Shown here: piece after piece, positions 40,175-50,446 of the stretch | How the letters are laid out: every line of letters starts with the position of its first letter | Position numbering within the stretch: position 1 is the stretch's first letter | From: Bradyrhizobium betae | Lineage (GTDB): Bacteria > Pseudomonadota > Alphaproteobacteria > Rhizobiales > Xanthobacteraceae | NCBI RefSeq assembly: GCF_004123905.1 | Contig: NZ_MZXW01000031.1 | Span: 1 to 53,018, forward strand | Direction: 5' to 3' | DNA: 53,018 bases | The notes under the pieces: generated by a model | Told to the model about the DNA's origin: nothing | The model's database searches: none | The model's input: only the letters and a program-made list of their open reading frames with translations | Program-made: the position numbers and the translations under genes

Positions 40175-43100
40175 CTAGGCCAACTCGGCGAGTAGCGCGG
40201 CGGCTTCTTTCAGGTCGCGCGTATCGAAGTCTTCAGTGAAGCAGCCATAGATCGGCGCGAGCAGGTCGCGGGCGTCGGTGTGCTCGCCTTGATCGCGCCA
40301 AAGGCGGGCCATGCTGGTGGCGGCGCGCAATTCCCAAAGCTTCGCGTCCTGTTGCTGCGCCGTTCGTAGCGCGCGGCACAGCCAGCGTTCGGCATCGTGT
40401 CGATCCGATGTCGTGATCAGCACCCCCGCCATGAGCCGGTACAGCTCCGCCTCGTACCACCGCTCGTCGGTTCGCTCGACCACCTCCAGGGCTTCATGTA
40501 ACAGGCTGATCGCTTCGGCGGTTCGGTTCGCTCGCCGGTGCGCTTCCGCCAGAAGACCAAGATAGTAAGGCACCTTGATCTCGGCACCCGTCGCCCGCTT
40601 CGTCGCCAGATCCCACCGCATCCTGCTGATGGCCTCCTCGATCGATCCTCCCATCGCGAGCGTGGCCCATCCTCGGAAACAGGTCCCTGTTCCCACGAGG
40701 TGCGGAAAACCATGCTGGGTGGCGAGTGCCACCAGCTGCTCGGATCGTTCCTCAAGGATCGCTCCGTCGCCGCGAATTTGGTGAAAGACACAGTTGACGT
40801 GCAGAGCGAATGCCAAGGAATAAGGATGCGACAGCTCGCGCGCCCAAGCCAGCGCGCGTCGGCTTTGCGCCAGCGCCTGTTCCGCTTGTCCCAGCAGCAG
40901 AAGTGTCCATCCGACAAAGCTCTCGCAGGCAACGCGCTGATCGTGGGGCGTCAGCTTCGGAAGTCGGTGCTCAGTCTGATCATAGAAGCTGAGCGCGTGC
41001 TGCAGATGGTGGAGCGCACGGCTGAATTCGCCGCGAAACAGAAGGCTGAGGCCCAAGCACTTGTGCGTTATCAGCTGGGTGTCGCGGTCATTTCGGCCTT
41101 CGGAAAGCGCGGCAAACTCTTCCGCGAGCTGATGAGCGGCGCGGATCTCGGCGTGATTGTGCAAGACCGAGTGGGCGCCGTTCAGGGCCATCGCGGCCTG
41201 GGCTCCCGCCGGGGCCTCACGGCACAGCTCGCGGGCACGGGCATACGCTTCAGCGGCCTGAGGCGATGCCCATCCCTCGGCTGCCGTCAGAGCCCCGGCG
41301 AGGGCGAGCCGAAGCGAAAGTTCGTCGGACCCTCGCTCCGGACTTTTCGGCAGGCTGACGAGCAGCTTGAGCGCCTTGCCAAAGTGCGCAGCCGCCTCGG
41401 CCATCGTCGAACGTTGGACGGCCGACCGCCCGGCTTGGTCCCAATACGCGATCGCCTTTTCAACCATGCCAGCGCTGGCACAATGCTGCGCCATCAGCTC
41501 AGGCTGGGCCGCTGCAATCTCTGGAAACTGGCGTTCCAGCGTGCTGGCAATCCGGCCATGCAGTTGCTGCCGTCGGGTGCGCAGCAAGGTGCTGTAGGCG
41601 GCGTCCTGCACCAGCGCGTGCTTGAAGGTGTAGGTGGCATCAGGCGGCGTCCCGCGCCGGAACACCAGCTCGGCGCGCATGAGCTGCTCCAAAGCGCTCT
41701 CCAGCCGCGCTGGCGACATTTCGGCGACGGCGCTGATCAGCTCGTGAGAAAACTGCCGCCCGAGCGCCGCTGCGATCTGCGCCACTTCGCGAGTGGGCGC
41801 CAATCGGTCGAGCCGGGCCAGAAGCGAGGCCTGGAGCGTTGTCGGGATCGCCAAAGGAACCAGCGGGCCGGCCAGGGAATAATGGTCTCCGGCATCGGTC
41901 ATCGATCCGCTCTCGACGACTGACTTGGTCAGCTCCTCGATGAACAACGGCACGCCATCGGTGCGATCGATGATCTGATCTGCAATCTCCGTGGGCAATG
42001 TCTTGCCCCTGGTTACGTGCGCGATCATCTCGGCGCGGTGCCGAGGGGGCAAGCGGTTGAGACTGAGCAACGTTACGTGCGGACGGCCGACCCAGGTCGG
42101 CGTGAACTCGGGTCGAAAGGTGAGAATCATCAGAACCCGCATCGTCGCGGCTCGATCTATGAGCAGATCGAGCGACTCCAGCGTGGTGGGGTCGCTCCAG
42201 TGAATGTCCTCCCATAGCATCAGCAGCGGCTGCTGCGCCGCGAGTCCTTCGACCTGCGCAAGTTGCACATGAAGTGTTTTCTCTTTGCGCTTCTGCGGCG
42301 TGAGATTGAGCGGCGGGTAGCGGTCGCCGGTCGGTATCGACAGCAAGTCCGCCAAGAGCGGGATAGCTTCGCTCAGCTCCTCGTTGGCCAGAGCCAGCAC
42401 CGCAATAAGCTTATCCAAGCGGGTCTCGGCCGTATCCTCGCGCCGAAATCCAGCCGCCTGCTCGAGCTGGGTGATGCTTGGATAAAGGGCACTGTGCTGA
42501 TGATGTGGCGAGCAGAAATAACGCAACCGCGTGTGTGCCTCGCCCAACTGCTCCAGCAGGGTTTGGGCGATGCGCGACTTGCCGATGCCCGGCTCGCCCA
42601 CGATCAGGACGACGGCACCGTCGCCGGCCTTGGCCCGCTCCCAGCGCCGCGTCAACAATGCGATCTCTTCCTCGCGACCGATCAACGGCGTGCTGGCGGC
42701 GCGTAGGGCCTCGAACCGACTGCCGACCAGGCTCGCGCCCACGACCCGCCAGACACGCACCGGATAGTCAATTCCCGCAATTGGCAATGTGCCCATATCG
42801 CAATAATCAAACAGACCGCCAAGCAGGCGGCGCGTGTCGTCTGCGATGACAACCGAGTTCGGTTCGGCAAGCCCCTGTAGCCGTGCCGCAAGATTAGGGG
42901 TTTCGCCAATGACCGCTTGTTCCTGGGCGGCGCCCTCACCGAGGAGATCACCGACGACCACAAGGCCGGTGGCGATGCCGACACGCACCTGCAGTGAGCT
43001 CGCCTGGCCCGCATCGAGCTTCGCCACGGCCTCGATCAAGGCGAGGCCCGCGCGCACCGCTTGTTCGGCGTCCTCCTCATGTGCCTGCGGGTAACCGAAA

Positions 43101-43526
43101 TAGGCCAGCACGCCGTCACCGAGATATTTGGCAACAAAGCCCGGACCCGGTGATCACTTCGGCGCAACGGCGGTGATAGGTGCCAATGATGTCGCGCAGC
43201 TACTCTGGATCGAGCCGCGCCGACAACGCGGTGGAACCGACGAGGTCGACGAACATGACCGTGAGCTGGCGGCGTTCCGCTTCGGGAGCCTTGCCGCCGG
43301 GACGGTCGGGCTCGACCGAACGTTCGGTCGTCTCGCAAAAATTTTCGGCTCGCAAGGCGGCGATCGCATCGAGGAGGATACGGCGATGGCCGACCGCCGT
43401 CACGCCGAGGTCTTTGAGGTCCTCCGCGGTCAGCTTGGGCAGGATTGCCTCATCGATCGCGTTTTCCCGGAATGCCTGCTCGTCGCGTTCCAGGCCGAGG
43501 CCGCGCAGCCAGGCAGAGATATCCAT
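40175..43526 (-). pseudogene. SAM, adenylate cyclase, AAA-ATPase, TPR protein (broken)
   Basis: The product would be a class III cyclase signalling protein of about 1,110 residues. The first part, from ATG 43526, has a SAM domain (MDISAWLRGLGLERDEQA) and the cyclase opening (QLTVMFVDLVGSTALSARL). An in-frame TAG at 43200-43202 interrupts it after LDPE; LRDIIGTYHRRCAEVITGSG follows in frame, then one base is missing near 43143, and GFVAKYLGDGVLAYFGYP continues in a new frame. From 43111 the cyclase end, AAA domain (Walker A VGEPGIGKS) and TPR repeats run intact to 40175. Two lesions within 60 bases prevent a full product. Confidence 0.85.
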
Positions 43527-43825
43527 GCCATTCACCGCACATTTGGCCGCACTCATCGACTGGCTATAGCCGTCGTCACGTCGGCCGGTCCGTCAGCCGT
43601 GCGTCGTCGGTCGAGCCGCTCGCGGATCAGACCGTCGCACCAGAATGAGAAAGCCAGTTTACCCCACCCCATGGGACGAGACACGTTTTTTTGGCTCGTG
43701 AAGCGTTGGAACCCGCGGATCAACCCGGGAGCGAGCCCGTGAGGACTCCCGAAGAACGACGCTCACCGTCACTATCCCACCGACGCATCTCGCGCTCGCC
43801 GACGGGGTGATCAAGTGAGAGGGCT

Positions 43826-43864
43826 ACTTCCGTTGTTGGCCGATTCTGTTGCAAAAGTCGGTTG
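43826..43864 (+). repeat. IS left inverted repeat
   Basis: Imperfect match to the reverse complement of 45363-45401, with TGTTGCAAAA at the centre. Confidence 0.75.
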
Positions 43865-43921
43865 AGACAGACCGCGAAGCATGATTCCGTTATGTGACGC
43901 GATTCTCGGTGAGGTCGATCC

Positions 43922-45280
43922 ATGATGGGCCGTCTGAAGAGTGACCAAGGTCAACTGTTCTACGAGTTTCATCTTGGCGACGCGGTCCCCGAAGATCATC
44001 TTGTGCGGAAGATCGACACCGCTCTCGATCTGTCCTGGCTTCGCAGCGAACTTGCACCTCATTATTCGTTGATGGGTCGTCCATCGATCGATCCGGAGCT
44101 GATGATCCGGATGCTGATCGTTGGGTATGTCTTTGCGATCCGTTCGGAACGGCTGATCTGCCGCGAGGTGCAGGTGAACCTCGCCTATCGCTGGTTCTGC
44201 AAGCTCGGTATCGAGGACGCTATCCCAGATCATTCGGCGTTCTCGCGCGCCCGGAACGAGCGCTTCCGTGAGGGCGATGTTTTTCGCCGGGTGTTTGAGC
44301 GTGTCGTCGAGGCGTGCATTGCGGCCGGTCTGGTTGGTGGAGAAGGCTTTGCAGTCAATGCGAGCCTGATTGCTGCCGACGCCAACAAGCAGCGCTCGAT
44401 CGCGGGTCAGGATTGGTGGAAGGATCGTGATCCGGCGAGGTCAAGCCGCGCTGTGAAGGAGTATCTGGCCACCCTCGACGATACGGCGTGGGGCGCCGCC
44501 AGCGACGTCGTTCCGAAGTTCGTTTCGCCGTCCGATCCCGCGGCCCAGTGGACCGGAGCTCACAAAGGACCGGCATTCTTTGCTTACTCCGACAACTATC
44601 TCATCGACGTGAAGTTCGGCGTTATCGTCGACGTCGAGGCGTCCCGCGCCATTCGCCAGGCCGAGGTCGGTGCGGCGAGAACCATGATCGAGCGAACGGA
44701 GGAGCGCTTCGGCCTCAAGCCGGAGCGGCTTGTCGGGGATACCGCATACGGGGCGGCTCCGATGCTGAACTGGCTGGTCGAGGAGAAGGGTATCGCGCCA
44801 CATATCCCCGTGTTCGACAAGTCGAAGCGGGATGATGGCACCTTCTCGCGCAGCGACTTTCGATATGATCCGACCAGCGATGTCTACCACTGCCCGGGCG
44901 GAAAGCGGCTCGGAACGAGTGGCACCGTGCACGAGGGCAAGACGCTTCTGTATCGCGCCAGCAAGCTCGACTGCGATGTATGCCCGCTCAAACCGAAGTG
45001 CTGTCCAAAAGAACCATCGCGCAAGATTCCGCGCGACATACCTGAGCACGCCCGCGACGTCGCCCGGTCGTTCGCTGGCACCGAGGGCTTCGAGACGTCG
45101 CGTCGCGAGCGCAAGAAGATCGAGATGCGGTTTGCACACCTGAAGCTCGGCCGGCTTCGACTGCGTGGTCCACAAGGCGCCCAAGATGAGTTCGTTCTGG
45201 CTGCCATCGCCCAGAACTTGCGGCGGCTCGCATCGCTGGTTGCGCGAGCGCCTCCCGCTCAGGTTCTCTGTATTACGTAG
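43922..45280 (+). CDS. IS1182-family DDE transposase
   Basis: The 452-residue protein has the N-terminal DUF772 region (LVRKIDTALDLSWLRSEL, IDPELMIRMLIVGYVFAIRS) and a DDE catalytic core with AVNASLIAADANKQ, LVGDTAYGAAPML and a C-terminal EMRFAHLKLGRLRLRG. A cysteine cluster (CDVCPLKPKCCPKE) typical of the family sits near residue 360. The frame is intact, so it may be active. It encodes nothing besides transposition. Confidence 0.9.
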   Translation: MMGRLKSDQGQLFYEFHLGDAVPEDHLVRKIDTALDLSWLRSELAPHYSLMGRPSIDPELMIRMLIVGYVFAIRSERLICREVQVNLAYRWFCKLGIEDAIPDHSAFSRARNERFREGDVFRRVFERVVEACIAAGLVGGEGFAVNASLIAADANKQRSIAGQDWWKDRDPARSSRAVKEYLATLDDTAWGAASDVVPKFVSPSDPAAQWTGAHKGPAFFAYSDNYLIDVKFGVIVDVEASRAIRQAEVGAARTMIERTEERFGLKPERLVGDTAYGAAPMLNWLVEEKGIAPHIPVFDKSKRDDGTFSRSDFRYDPTSDVYHCPGGKRLGTSGTVHEGKTLLYRASKLDCDVCPLKPKCCPKEPSRKIPRDIPEHARDVARSFAGTEGFETSRRERKKIEMRFAHLKLGRLRLRGPQGAQDEFVLAAIAQNLRRLASLVARAPPAQVLCIT

Positions 45281-45362
45281 CGTAAGAGTTGCGTAGAGAG
45301 TGTCGGGGTCGGGGACCAAACCCCGTCGCCCAGTTGAAATGGCCGAACGGCATCATCGGTTA

Positions 45363-45401
45363 CAGCCGATTTTTGCAACAAAATCGGCCACAAGCGGAAG
45401 T
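45363..45401 (-). repeat. IS right inverted repeat
   Basis: Partner of the repeat at 43826-43864. Confidence 0.75.
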
Positions 45402-45476
45402 CGCTTGCGGGCTGACCGGAAGAGTTCGTCCCTGGCGCCTGCCGTTCCCCAGATGCCGCTGCTGTCGCGCGCCGGT

Positions 45477-47438
45477 TCATTCAATCTGGTCGAGAATCTC
45501 TCGCACCCTTAGCGCTAGTTTCGCTTGAGAGATCGGCTTCTCCAGCAGATTGACGCCTTCGTCAAGCCTTCCCTGGTGGACCACGGCATTGCGCGAATAC
45601 CCGGTCATGTACAGGATCTTCAGACCCGGCCGAATTTGGTGCGCGCGCCTGCCAAGTTCGCGTCCATTGATTCCCGGCATGACCACGTCGGTGAGGAGAA
45701 GGTCGACCTTCGAATCATCCTGCAGGAGGATAGTCAGAGCGGCTTGAGCGCTGCGGGCCGAGAGGACGCGGTAGTTGAGTTCGCGCAGAACGTCGGAAAT
45801 GTAGCTGCGAAGGTCGTCATCATCCTCGACGACGAGAATGGTCTCGAATAGCTCACCCTCGGCGAGTTCCTCAGATGCCACTTCCTCATGTCGGGCACTC
45901 CCGGAAAAGCGCGGGAAATACATCTTGATCGTCGTGCCTTGCCCCACCTCGCTGTAGATTTTTGCGTGGCCTCCGGATTGTTTGACGAAGCCATAGACCT
46001 GGCTCAGGCCAAGGCCGGTGCCGTGGCCCGGCTCCTTCGTGGTAAAGAAGGGCTCGAAGGCGTGACTGAGAACGTCCCGCCACATTCCGCCTCCGGTGTC
46101 CGTCACGCAAATGGCGACGTAATGACCGGGCGCCAGTTCGGGATTGAGACGGCAATAATCCTCGTCGGCGGCGATGTTGGCAGCTTCCAAAGTCAGCTTT
46201 CCGCCGTCAGGCATGGCGTCGCGAGCGTTGATCGCCAGGTTGACGATGGCTGACTCCAGATGATTCGCGTCGGCTTCGATTTCCCACAGACCCGCACTTC
46301 CGACCGCTTGGACCTCGATGCGCTCTCCGAGTGTGCGCTGAAGGAATTCCTGCAGACTGTTGATGTAGTTGTTCACATTGATCGGCTTGGGATCGAGCGC
46401 CTGTCGGCGCGAGAACGCCAGCAAGCGGCTGGTCAACGCCGCGGCTCTCTGCGCGCCTCGTTTGGCGTTTGCGACCGCGCGGTTCAGATTGGCTCCAGGC
46501 ACCATGGCGTGCCGTTCAGCCGTTTCGAGATTGCCAAGAACGATCATCAGCAGATTGTTGAAGTCGTGCGCGATCCCGCCGCTGAGTTGCCCCACCGCTT
46601 CCAGCTTTTGGGATGCGGCGAGTTGCTCCTGAACGTGCTTGAGCTCGTGCTCGGCGCGCTTCCGGTCCGTAACGTCGCGCGTGACTTTGGCAAACCCGAC
46701 GATGCCTCCAGTCTCGTCCATGATGCGATCGATGATGACCGACGCCCAAAAGCGGGAGCCATCTTTTCGCAGGCGCCACCCTTCCGCTTCGAAGCGTCCC
46801 TGCACTGCCGCCTCGGAAAGCGCACGTGTTGGCACACCAAGCTCGATGTCCTCGGGAGTATAAAAAGCGCTGAAATGCCGACCGATGATCTCCGGCGGCG
46901 TGTAGCCCTTGATCCGCTCCGCTCCCGGATTCCAGGTTGTCACGTTGCCTAGCGGGTCGAGCTGAAAGATCGCGTAATCGACCACGGCTTCGATCAGTTG
47001 GCGGTAGCGCCGCTCACTATTGAGAAGCTCTTCGTGGGCTTGCTGCCGCTCAGTGATGTCTCGCGTGACCTTGGCAAACCCGATCAGTTCACCGCCTTCA
47101 TTGCGGATGGCATCGACGATCACCGATGCCCAGAAACGACCGCCATCTTTGCGAACTCTCCAGCCCTCGGCACTGAAGCGCCCTGCTTGCGTTGCGACGC
47201 GCAGGGCGCGTTCTGGCAGTCCTTTTGCGCGATCCTCGGGCGTATAGAATGATGCGAACGACTTGCCGATGATTTCGTCCGGCGAGTAACCCTTCAACCG
47301 CTGAGCGCCGGAATTCCAGCTCCGCACCGTACCGTCGACGTCGATCATGTAGATGGCGTAGTCAATGATTGCGTCGATAAGCAATTGAAGGCGCGCGGCA
47401 TCTCCGATCCCGTCCAGTTTTGACTTTGGGCTTTGCAA
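45477..47438 (-). CDS. Hybrid histidine kinase (PAS-PAS-HisKA-HATPase-REC)
   Basis: The 653-residue protein has two PAS domains, each with an RxKGYxPxEIIG turn (RLKGYSPDEIIGKSF and RIKGYTPPEIIGRHF), a HisKA domain with GGIAHDFNNLL, a HATPase (AINARDAMP, GTGLGLSQVYGF) and a C-terminal receiver with TDVVMPG. No membrane helix. The TTG at 47438 (LQSPKSKLDG) is chosen because TTGGAG precedes it and the EcfG-type promoter at 47473-47497 lies just upstream; earlier starts would lie before the predicted transcript start. It is the intact relative of the fragment at 13664. Confidence 0.85.
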   Translation of the reverse strand: MQSPKSKLDGIGDAARLQLLIDAIIDYAIYMIDVDGTVRSWNSGAQRLKGYSPDEIIGKSFASFYTPEDRAKGLPERALRVATQAGRFSAEGWRVRKDGGRFWASVIVDAIRNEGGELIGFAKVTRDITERQQAHEELLNSERRYRQLIEAVVDYAIFQLDPLGNVTTWNPGAERIKGYTPPEIIGRHFSAFYTPEDIELGVPTRALSEAAVQGRFEAEGWRLRKDGSRFWASVIIDRIMDETGGIVGFAKVTRDVTDRKRAEHELKHVQEQLAASQKLEAVGQLSGGIAHDFNNLLMIVLGNLETAERHAMVPGANLNRAVANAKRGAQRAAALTSRLLAFSRRQALDPKPINVNNYINSLQEFLQRTLGERIEVQAVGSAGLWEIEADANHLESAIVNLAINARDAMPDGGKLTLEAANIAADEDYCRLNPELAPGHYVAICVTDTGGGMWRDVLSHAFEPFFTTKEPGHGTGLGLSQVYGFVKQSGGHAKIYSEVGQGTTIKMYFPRFSGSARHEEVASEELAEGELFETILVVEDDDDLRSYISDVLRELNYRVLSARSAQAALTILLQDDSKVDLLLTDVVMPGINGRELGRRAHQIRPGLKILYMTGYSRNAVVHQGRLDEGVNLLEKPISQAKLALRVREILDQIE

Positions 47439-47472
47439 ACGGCGGGCTCCAACGGAGGAGGGAACACTAGAC

Positions 47473-47497
47473 AACCGTGTTGACAACGCATAGTTCC
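47473..47497 (-). promoter_or_regulatory. EcfG-type promoter for the hybrid kinase
   Basis: GGAAC, 17 bases, GTT on the minus strand, 35 bases before the TTG at 47438. Confidence 0.65.
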
Positions 47498-47703
47498 GCA
47501 CCGCTCCCCACTTGGGCGCGCAGGCCCGGCCGCTGTCGAGGGGATATGAATTCCGTTCGTGGGCTACGAGCGGGTTTTCCTGTCGCTGAATGAGATGCCG
47601 CAACGAAGGACGGCGTCCATCTGTAGCTTCCACATCCCTAGGCGCCGACCGACGCCCGGATGAGCTCAGGCTGTGGGAGGCACATGTACAAAGTGATCAG
47701 GAC

Positions 47704-48435
47704 CTAGGGCTTTCCAAAAAATGCATCGTTGTGGACGCGCCAGGCCTGGTCAGAGAGCCACTTGTAGTCTTGATCAGGCATAACAGGCACCGTTTTCATG
47801 ACTTCTTTTGCAATTGGAAGAAAGAAGCTCGATCGATCCTGCGTCACCTTGAGAGATCGGATCGGTACAACAATGCTGTCCTTGCCGGTCGTGAAAAAAC
47901 CTCCCGACGCGACAATCGCGTAGTCCGTCCCATCTTTGGTGCCGAACACGATGTTTCGCACCTCGCCAACGATCTTGTCATCGGAGCTGCGAACTTCCGC
48001 CCCAATCATCTCGTCGGTCCTCAAGCCGGGCGTAAGTTGATCTATCTTCATTAACGGCCTGGCGCCTTTCTTGTCCCTGCTCCCAGACGATGCCCCGCGC
48101 CTGGCTTTGGGTTCGCTATCAGCCATTTGCTTGTCGGCCGACTCTTCATCATTGTCTCCAAGGGATCCCATAGGGGGGCCCGCGATAAGTTCGCGAATGT
48201 TGGCGAGGAGACGCTCGCAGTCTTCGTGGCGTCCATAGGATCGAAGCGTGAAAGCGGCATCTCTCAAACTTCGGAGGTCGCGCACGGACTGACTGTTGGC
48301 CGGGCCTCGAAGCCGGGGATTTTGCTGAATCGCCTCTTCAAGCCCCGCGTCGGCAATCTGGCAATCTGCCAGCGCCTGGGTGACACCGCCGGAAACTATT
48401 AGCGCGGCCATGAAAATGGTTTGTCGGGTCTTCAT
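47704..48435 (-). CDS. Exported PRC-barrel protein
   Basis: The 243-residue precursor has a signal peptide (MKTRQTIFMAALIVSGG, QALAD), a helical N-half with two cysteines (CQIAD, DCERLL), a charged linker, and a C-terminal PRC-barrel (about 135-200: GAEVRSSDDKIVGEVRNIVF, DYAIVASGGFF). The tail contains MPDQDYKWLSDQAWRVHND. The start follows the stop of the receiver gene by 33 bases, so it may share its transcript. Confidence 0.85.
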   Translation of the reverse strand: MKTRQTIFMAALIVSGGVTQALADCQIADAGLEEAIQQNPRLRGPANSQSVRDLRSLRDAAFTLRSYGRHEDCERLLANIRELIAGPPMGSLGDNDEESADKQMADSEPKARRGASSGSRDKKGARPLMKIDQLTPGLRTDEMIGAEVRSSDDKIVGEVRNIVFGTKDGTDYAIVASGGFFTTGKDSIVVPIRSLKVTQDRSSFFLPIAKEVMKTVPVMPDQDYKWLSDQAWRVHNDAFFGKP

Positions 48436-48468
48436 TGCAACCTACCTTTCGGCGATTCGAATTGTTCA

Positions 48469-48846
48469 TCACACCGTGCTCGTCAGCTCATGGATAGCGT
48501 CGATTATTTGCACGGGCATGCAGGGTTTGGGGATAAACCGCGCGTCCGCCGAAAGATCACCGGCTCGTACTTTGAAATGCCCTGAAGTTGCGACGATCCT
48601 GATTGGCGGCCAGCGCTCCCTGACGGCCGCCGCGAGTTTCAGGCCGTTCATTGAACCCGGCATATCGATGTCGGTGAATATAAGGCGAATATTGGAGTGG
48701 CTTTCGAGTAACAGAATGGCCTCGTCCGCGTTGGCTGCCTCCAGAATATCGAAGCCGGCGGCGCGGAGCATGTCGACCACATCCATGCGAATGAATGCCT
48801 CGTCTTCGACAACTAGGACTTGGATGGTTGAAATGACGAAGGGCAT
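48469..48846 (-). CDS. Single-domain response regulator
   Basis: The 125-residue receiver has VLVVEDEAFI, the phosphoacceptor in IFTDIDMPG (D59) and the lysine in FIPKPCMP (K107). It follows the GAF/HisKA_2 kinase by 46 bases on the same strand and is its likely partner. It differs from the three close receivers at 21930, 32726 and 51685. Confidence 0.85.
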   Translation of the reverse strand: MPFVISTIQVLVVEDEAFIRMDVVDMLRAAGFDILEAANADEAILLLESHSNIRLIFTDIDMPGSMNGLKLAAAVRERWPPIRIVATSGHFKVRAGDLSADARFIPKPCMPVQIIDAIHELTSTV

Positions 48847-48892
48847 ACGAACAGAACTCTCAAGAATCGACGCCTACACCCGCAGTGGGTGT

Positions 48893-50116
48893 TTAGCTCG
48901 CATCAGGCGATCGTGCAGGGTGATCGAGAGGAAATCTGATCGTGAACAGCGCCCCCCTTGGTATGTTTTTTGAGATGGTAATTTCGCCCATCAACTGTCT
49001 GACCAGGCCGCTGATAACCCGGAATCCGAGGCTCTTCCGAGGTTGGTTGATGTCAAATCCGTCGGGTAGCCCTGCGCCCTCATCGGAGATTTCAACGCGC
49101 AGATGCCCGTCGATTTCGCGGGCGTCTACCATGACGACACCCGGCCCATCGACGTAGGCATATTTAATCGCGTTTGTGACGAGCTCGTTGACCAGCAAGC
49201 CCAAAGGAATGGCCTTGTCGGCGGATATGATAATGGGATCCGATCGCGATTGAAGCCTGTGTTCCGGCGCCGAACTCTGAAGGTTTTGGCAAAGGTGACT
49301 GACGAAGTCCGAGAGATCGACATATCCAATCTTGCTGCCTCGCCAGAGATGATCATGAACTTCCGCTATTGACGCGACGCGCATAGCGGCATTTTCGAGT
49401 GCGCGCTTCACGTCCAGCGACTCTGAGCCGCGTGCTTGAACACGTAGCAGGCCCACGACTGATGTGAGGCTGTTTTTAACCCGATGGCTCATCTCTCGCG
49501 TCAGCAAGGCCTCGTGATCGAGGGCTTCCTGAAGCTTGGCGTCGGCGTGTTGGCGTTCAATGGCAATTCCGAGAAGACCTGCAAAGCCTGCGAGAAAATC
49601 CGCATCCGCATCGTCGAATTGGCCGGGATAGTGACTATCAGCTTCGAGAACACCGAACGGCGTGTCGCCCTCGCCGCCACGCCTGATAAGCACGTTGATC
49701 GCGCGCTTGATGCCATGTTCCGCCAGAAGTTTCGGCGTTCGGAACCGAGTCTCTTCCTCCAAGTGATTGGAGATCACCGACTGCCCTGTCTGATAGGCGA
49801 AGCCGGCGGGCGATTCGATATCGGCGCCAAGCGTTGCATGATCGACCGTCCCCGCCGGCCAACCGATGCCGGCACGTACTATCAAACGCTGTTCATCGGG
49901 AAGATATTCGAGAACCTTGGCGTATGAGCATCCCAGACCGCGGGCACTGAGTTCGACCGCGTGCTGAAGAATTTGCCGGAAGTCGCGGGTTTGTAGTGTA
50001 GCCGTGCCGAAATCCCTGAGGAGAGCCTGTTGGCGGCGACGATATGGAAGCTCATCCTGGCGATCCGGGAAAGCATCGACGGCCGTGGACGAAACCAGCC
50101 TCGGTTCAGAGGTCAT
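48893..50116 (-). CDS. GAF-domain HisKA_2 sensor histidine kinase
   Basis: The 407-residue cytoplasmic kinase has a GAF domain (about 35-190) and a HisKA_2 dimerisation domain with the phospho-His in EMSHRVKNSLTSVVGLL, then a HATPase domain (LLVNELVTNAIKYAY, DEGAGLP). HisKA_2/HWE kinases are the class that feed the PhyR general-stress pathway in alphaproteobacteria. An exact EcfG-type promoter at 50214 lies about 100 bases upstream, which could give a feedback loop; this is inference. Confidence 0.9.
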   Translation of the reverse strand: MTSEPRLVSSTAVDAFPDRQDELPYRRRQQALLRDFGTATLQTRDFRQILQHAVELSARGLGCSYAKVLEYLPDEQRLIVRAGIGWPAGTVDHATLGADIESPAGFAYQTGQSVISNHLEEETRFRTPKLLAEHGIKRAINVLIRRGGEGDTPFGVLEADSHYPGQFDDADADFLAGFAGLLGIAIERQHADAKLQEALDHEALLTREMSHRVKNSLTSVVGLLRVQARGSESLDVKRALENAAMRVASIAEVHDHLWRGSKIGYVDLSDFVSHLCQNLQSSAPEHRLQSRSDPIIISADKAIPLGLLVNELVTNAIKYAYVDGPGVVMVDAREIDGHLRVEISDEGAGLPDGFDINQPRKSLGFRVISGLVRQLMGEITISKNIPRGALFTIRFPLDHPARSPDAS

Positions 50117-50213
50117 TTAGCTTGCCAGTTCTGGGTAGCGTCTTCGCAGAGACGATGGCCATACACGGTGCTTAGAGAAGCACCCTACCAACTGCCGGAG
50201 GAGGACATTCAAC

Positions 50214-50238
50214 AACGGTCTTGGCCGCTCATGGTTCC
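50214..50238 (-). promoter_or_regulatory. EcfG-type promoter for the GAF/HisKA_2 kinase
   Basis: GGAAC, 16 bases, CGTT on the minus strand, full consensus, about 98 bases before the start at 50116. A second, one-base-shorter match lies at about 50260-50290. Confidence 0.7.
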
Positions 50239-50446
50239 TATGCAACGTCTGCCCTCTCGTCAGTCCGCCCATAAACAAACGGGGCACGGGCGCCTCGTTC
50301 CTACGGCTCGCCAATCCACGCAGCGGCATGTCCGGAGCGACATCGCTACGTGCTCCGATCGATCGCGTTCAGTCGTCGGTGCCGCCGATAAGCCGTAGTC
50401 CTATGAAATACATAGTGAGGTGGGGCCGAGCTCGATTGGAACAAGA

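Larger units (their letters stand above)
43826..45401 (+). mobile_element. IS1182-type insertion sequence
   Basis: Imperfect inverted repeats of about 39 bases at 43826-43864 and 45363-45401 share ACTTCCG, GGCCGATT and TGTTGCAAAA. They enclose one transposase gene and nothing else. I could not identify a target duplication. The left end lies about 300 bases beyond the start of the cyclase gene and does not interrupt it. Confidence 0.85.

Noticed and set aside
40538..41923. 461-codon plus-strand frame
   Set aside because: It is the shadow of the TPR/AAA gene on the other strand, a usual effect of high GC.
44441..45319. 292-codon minus-strand frame in the insertion sequence
   Set aside because: Antisense to the intact transposase; no start signal or family pattern.
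43780..45420. Target-site duplication at the insertion sequence
   Set aside because: Bases next to the two inverted repeats do not match over any convincing length.
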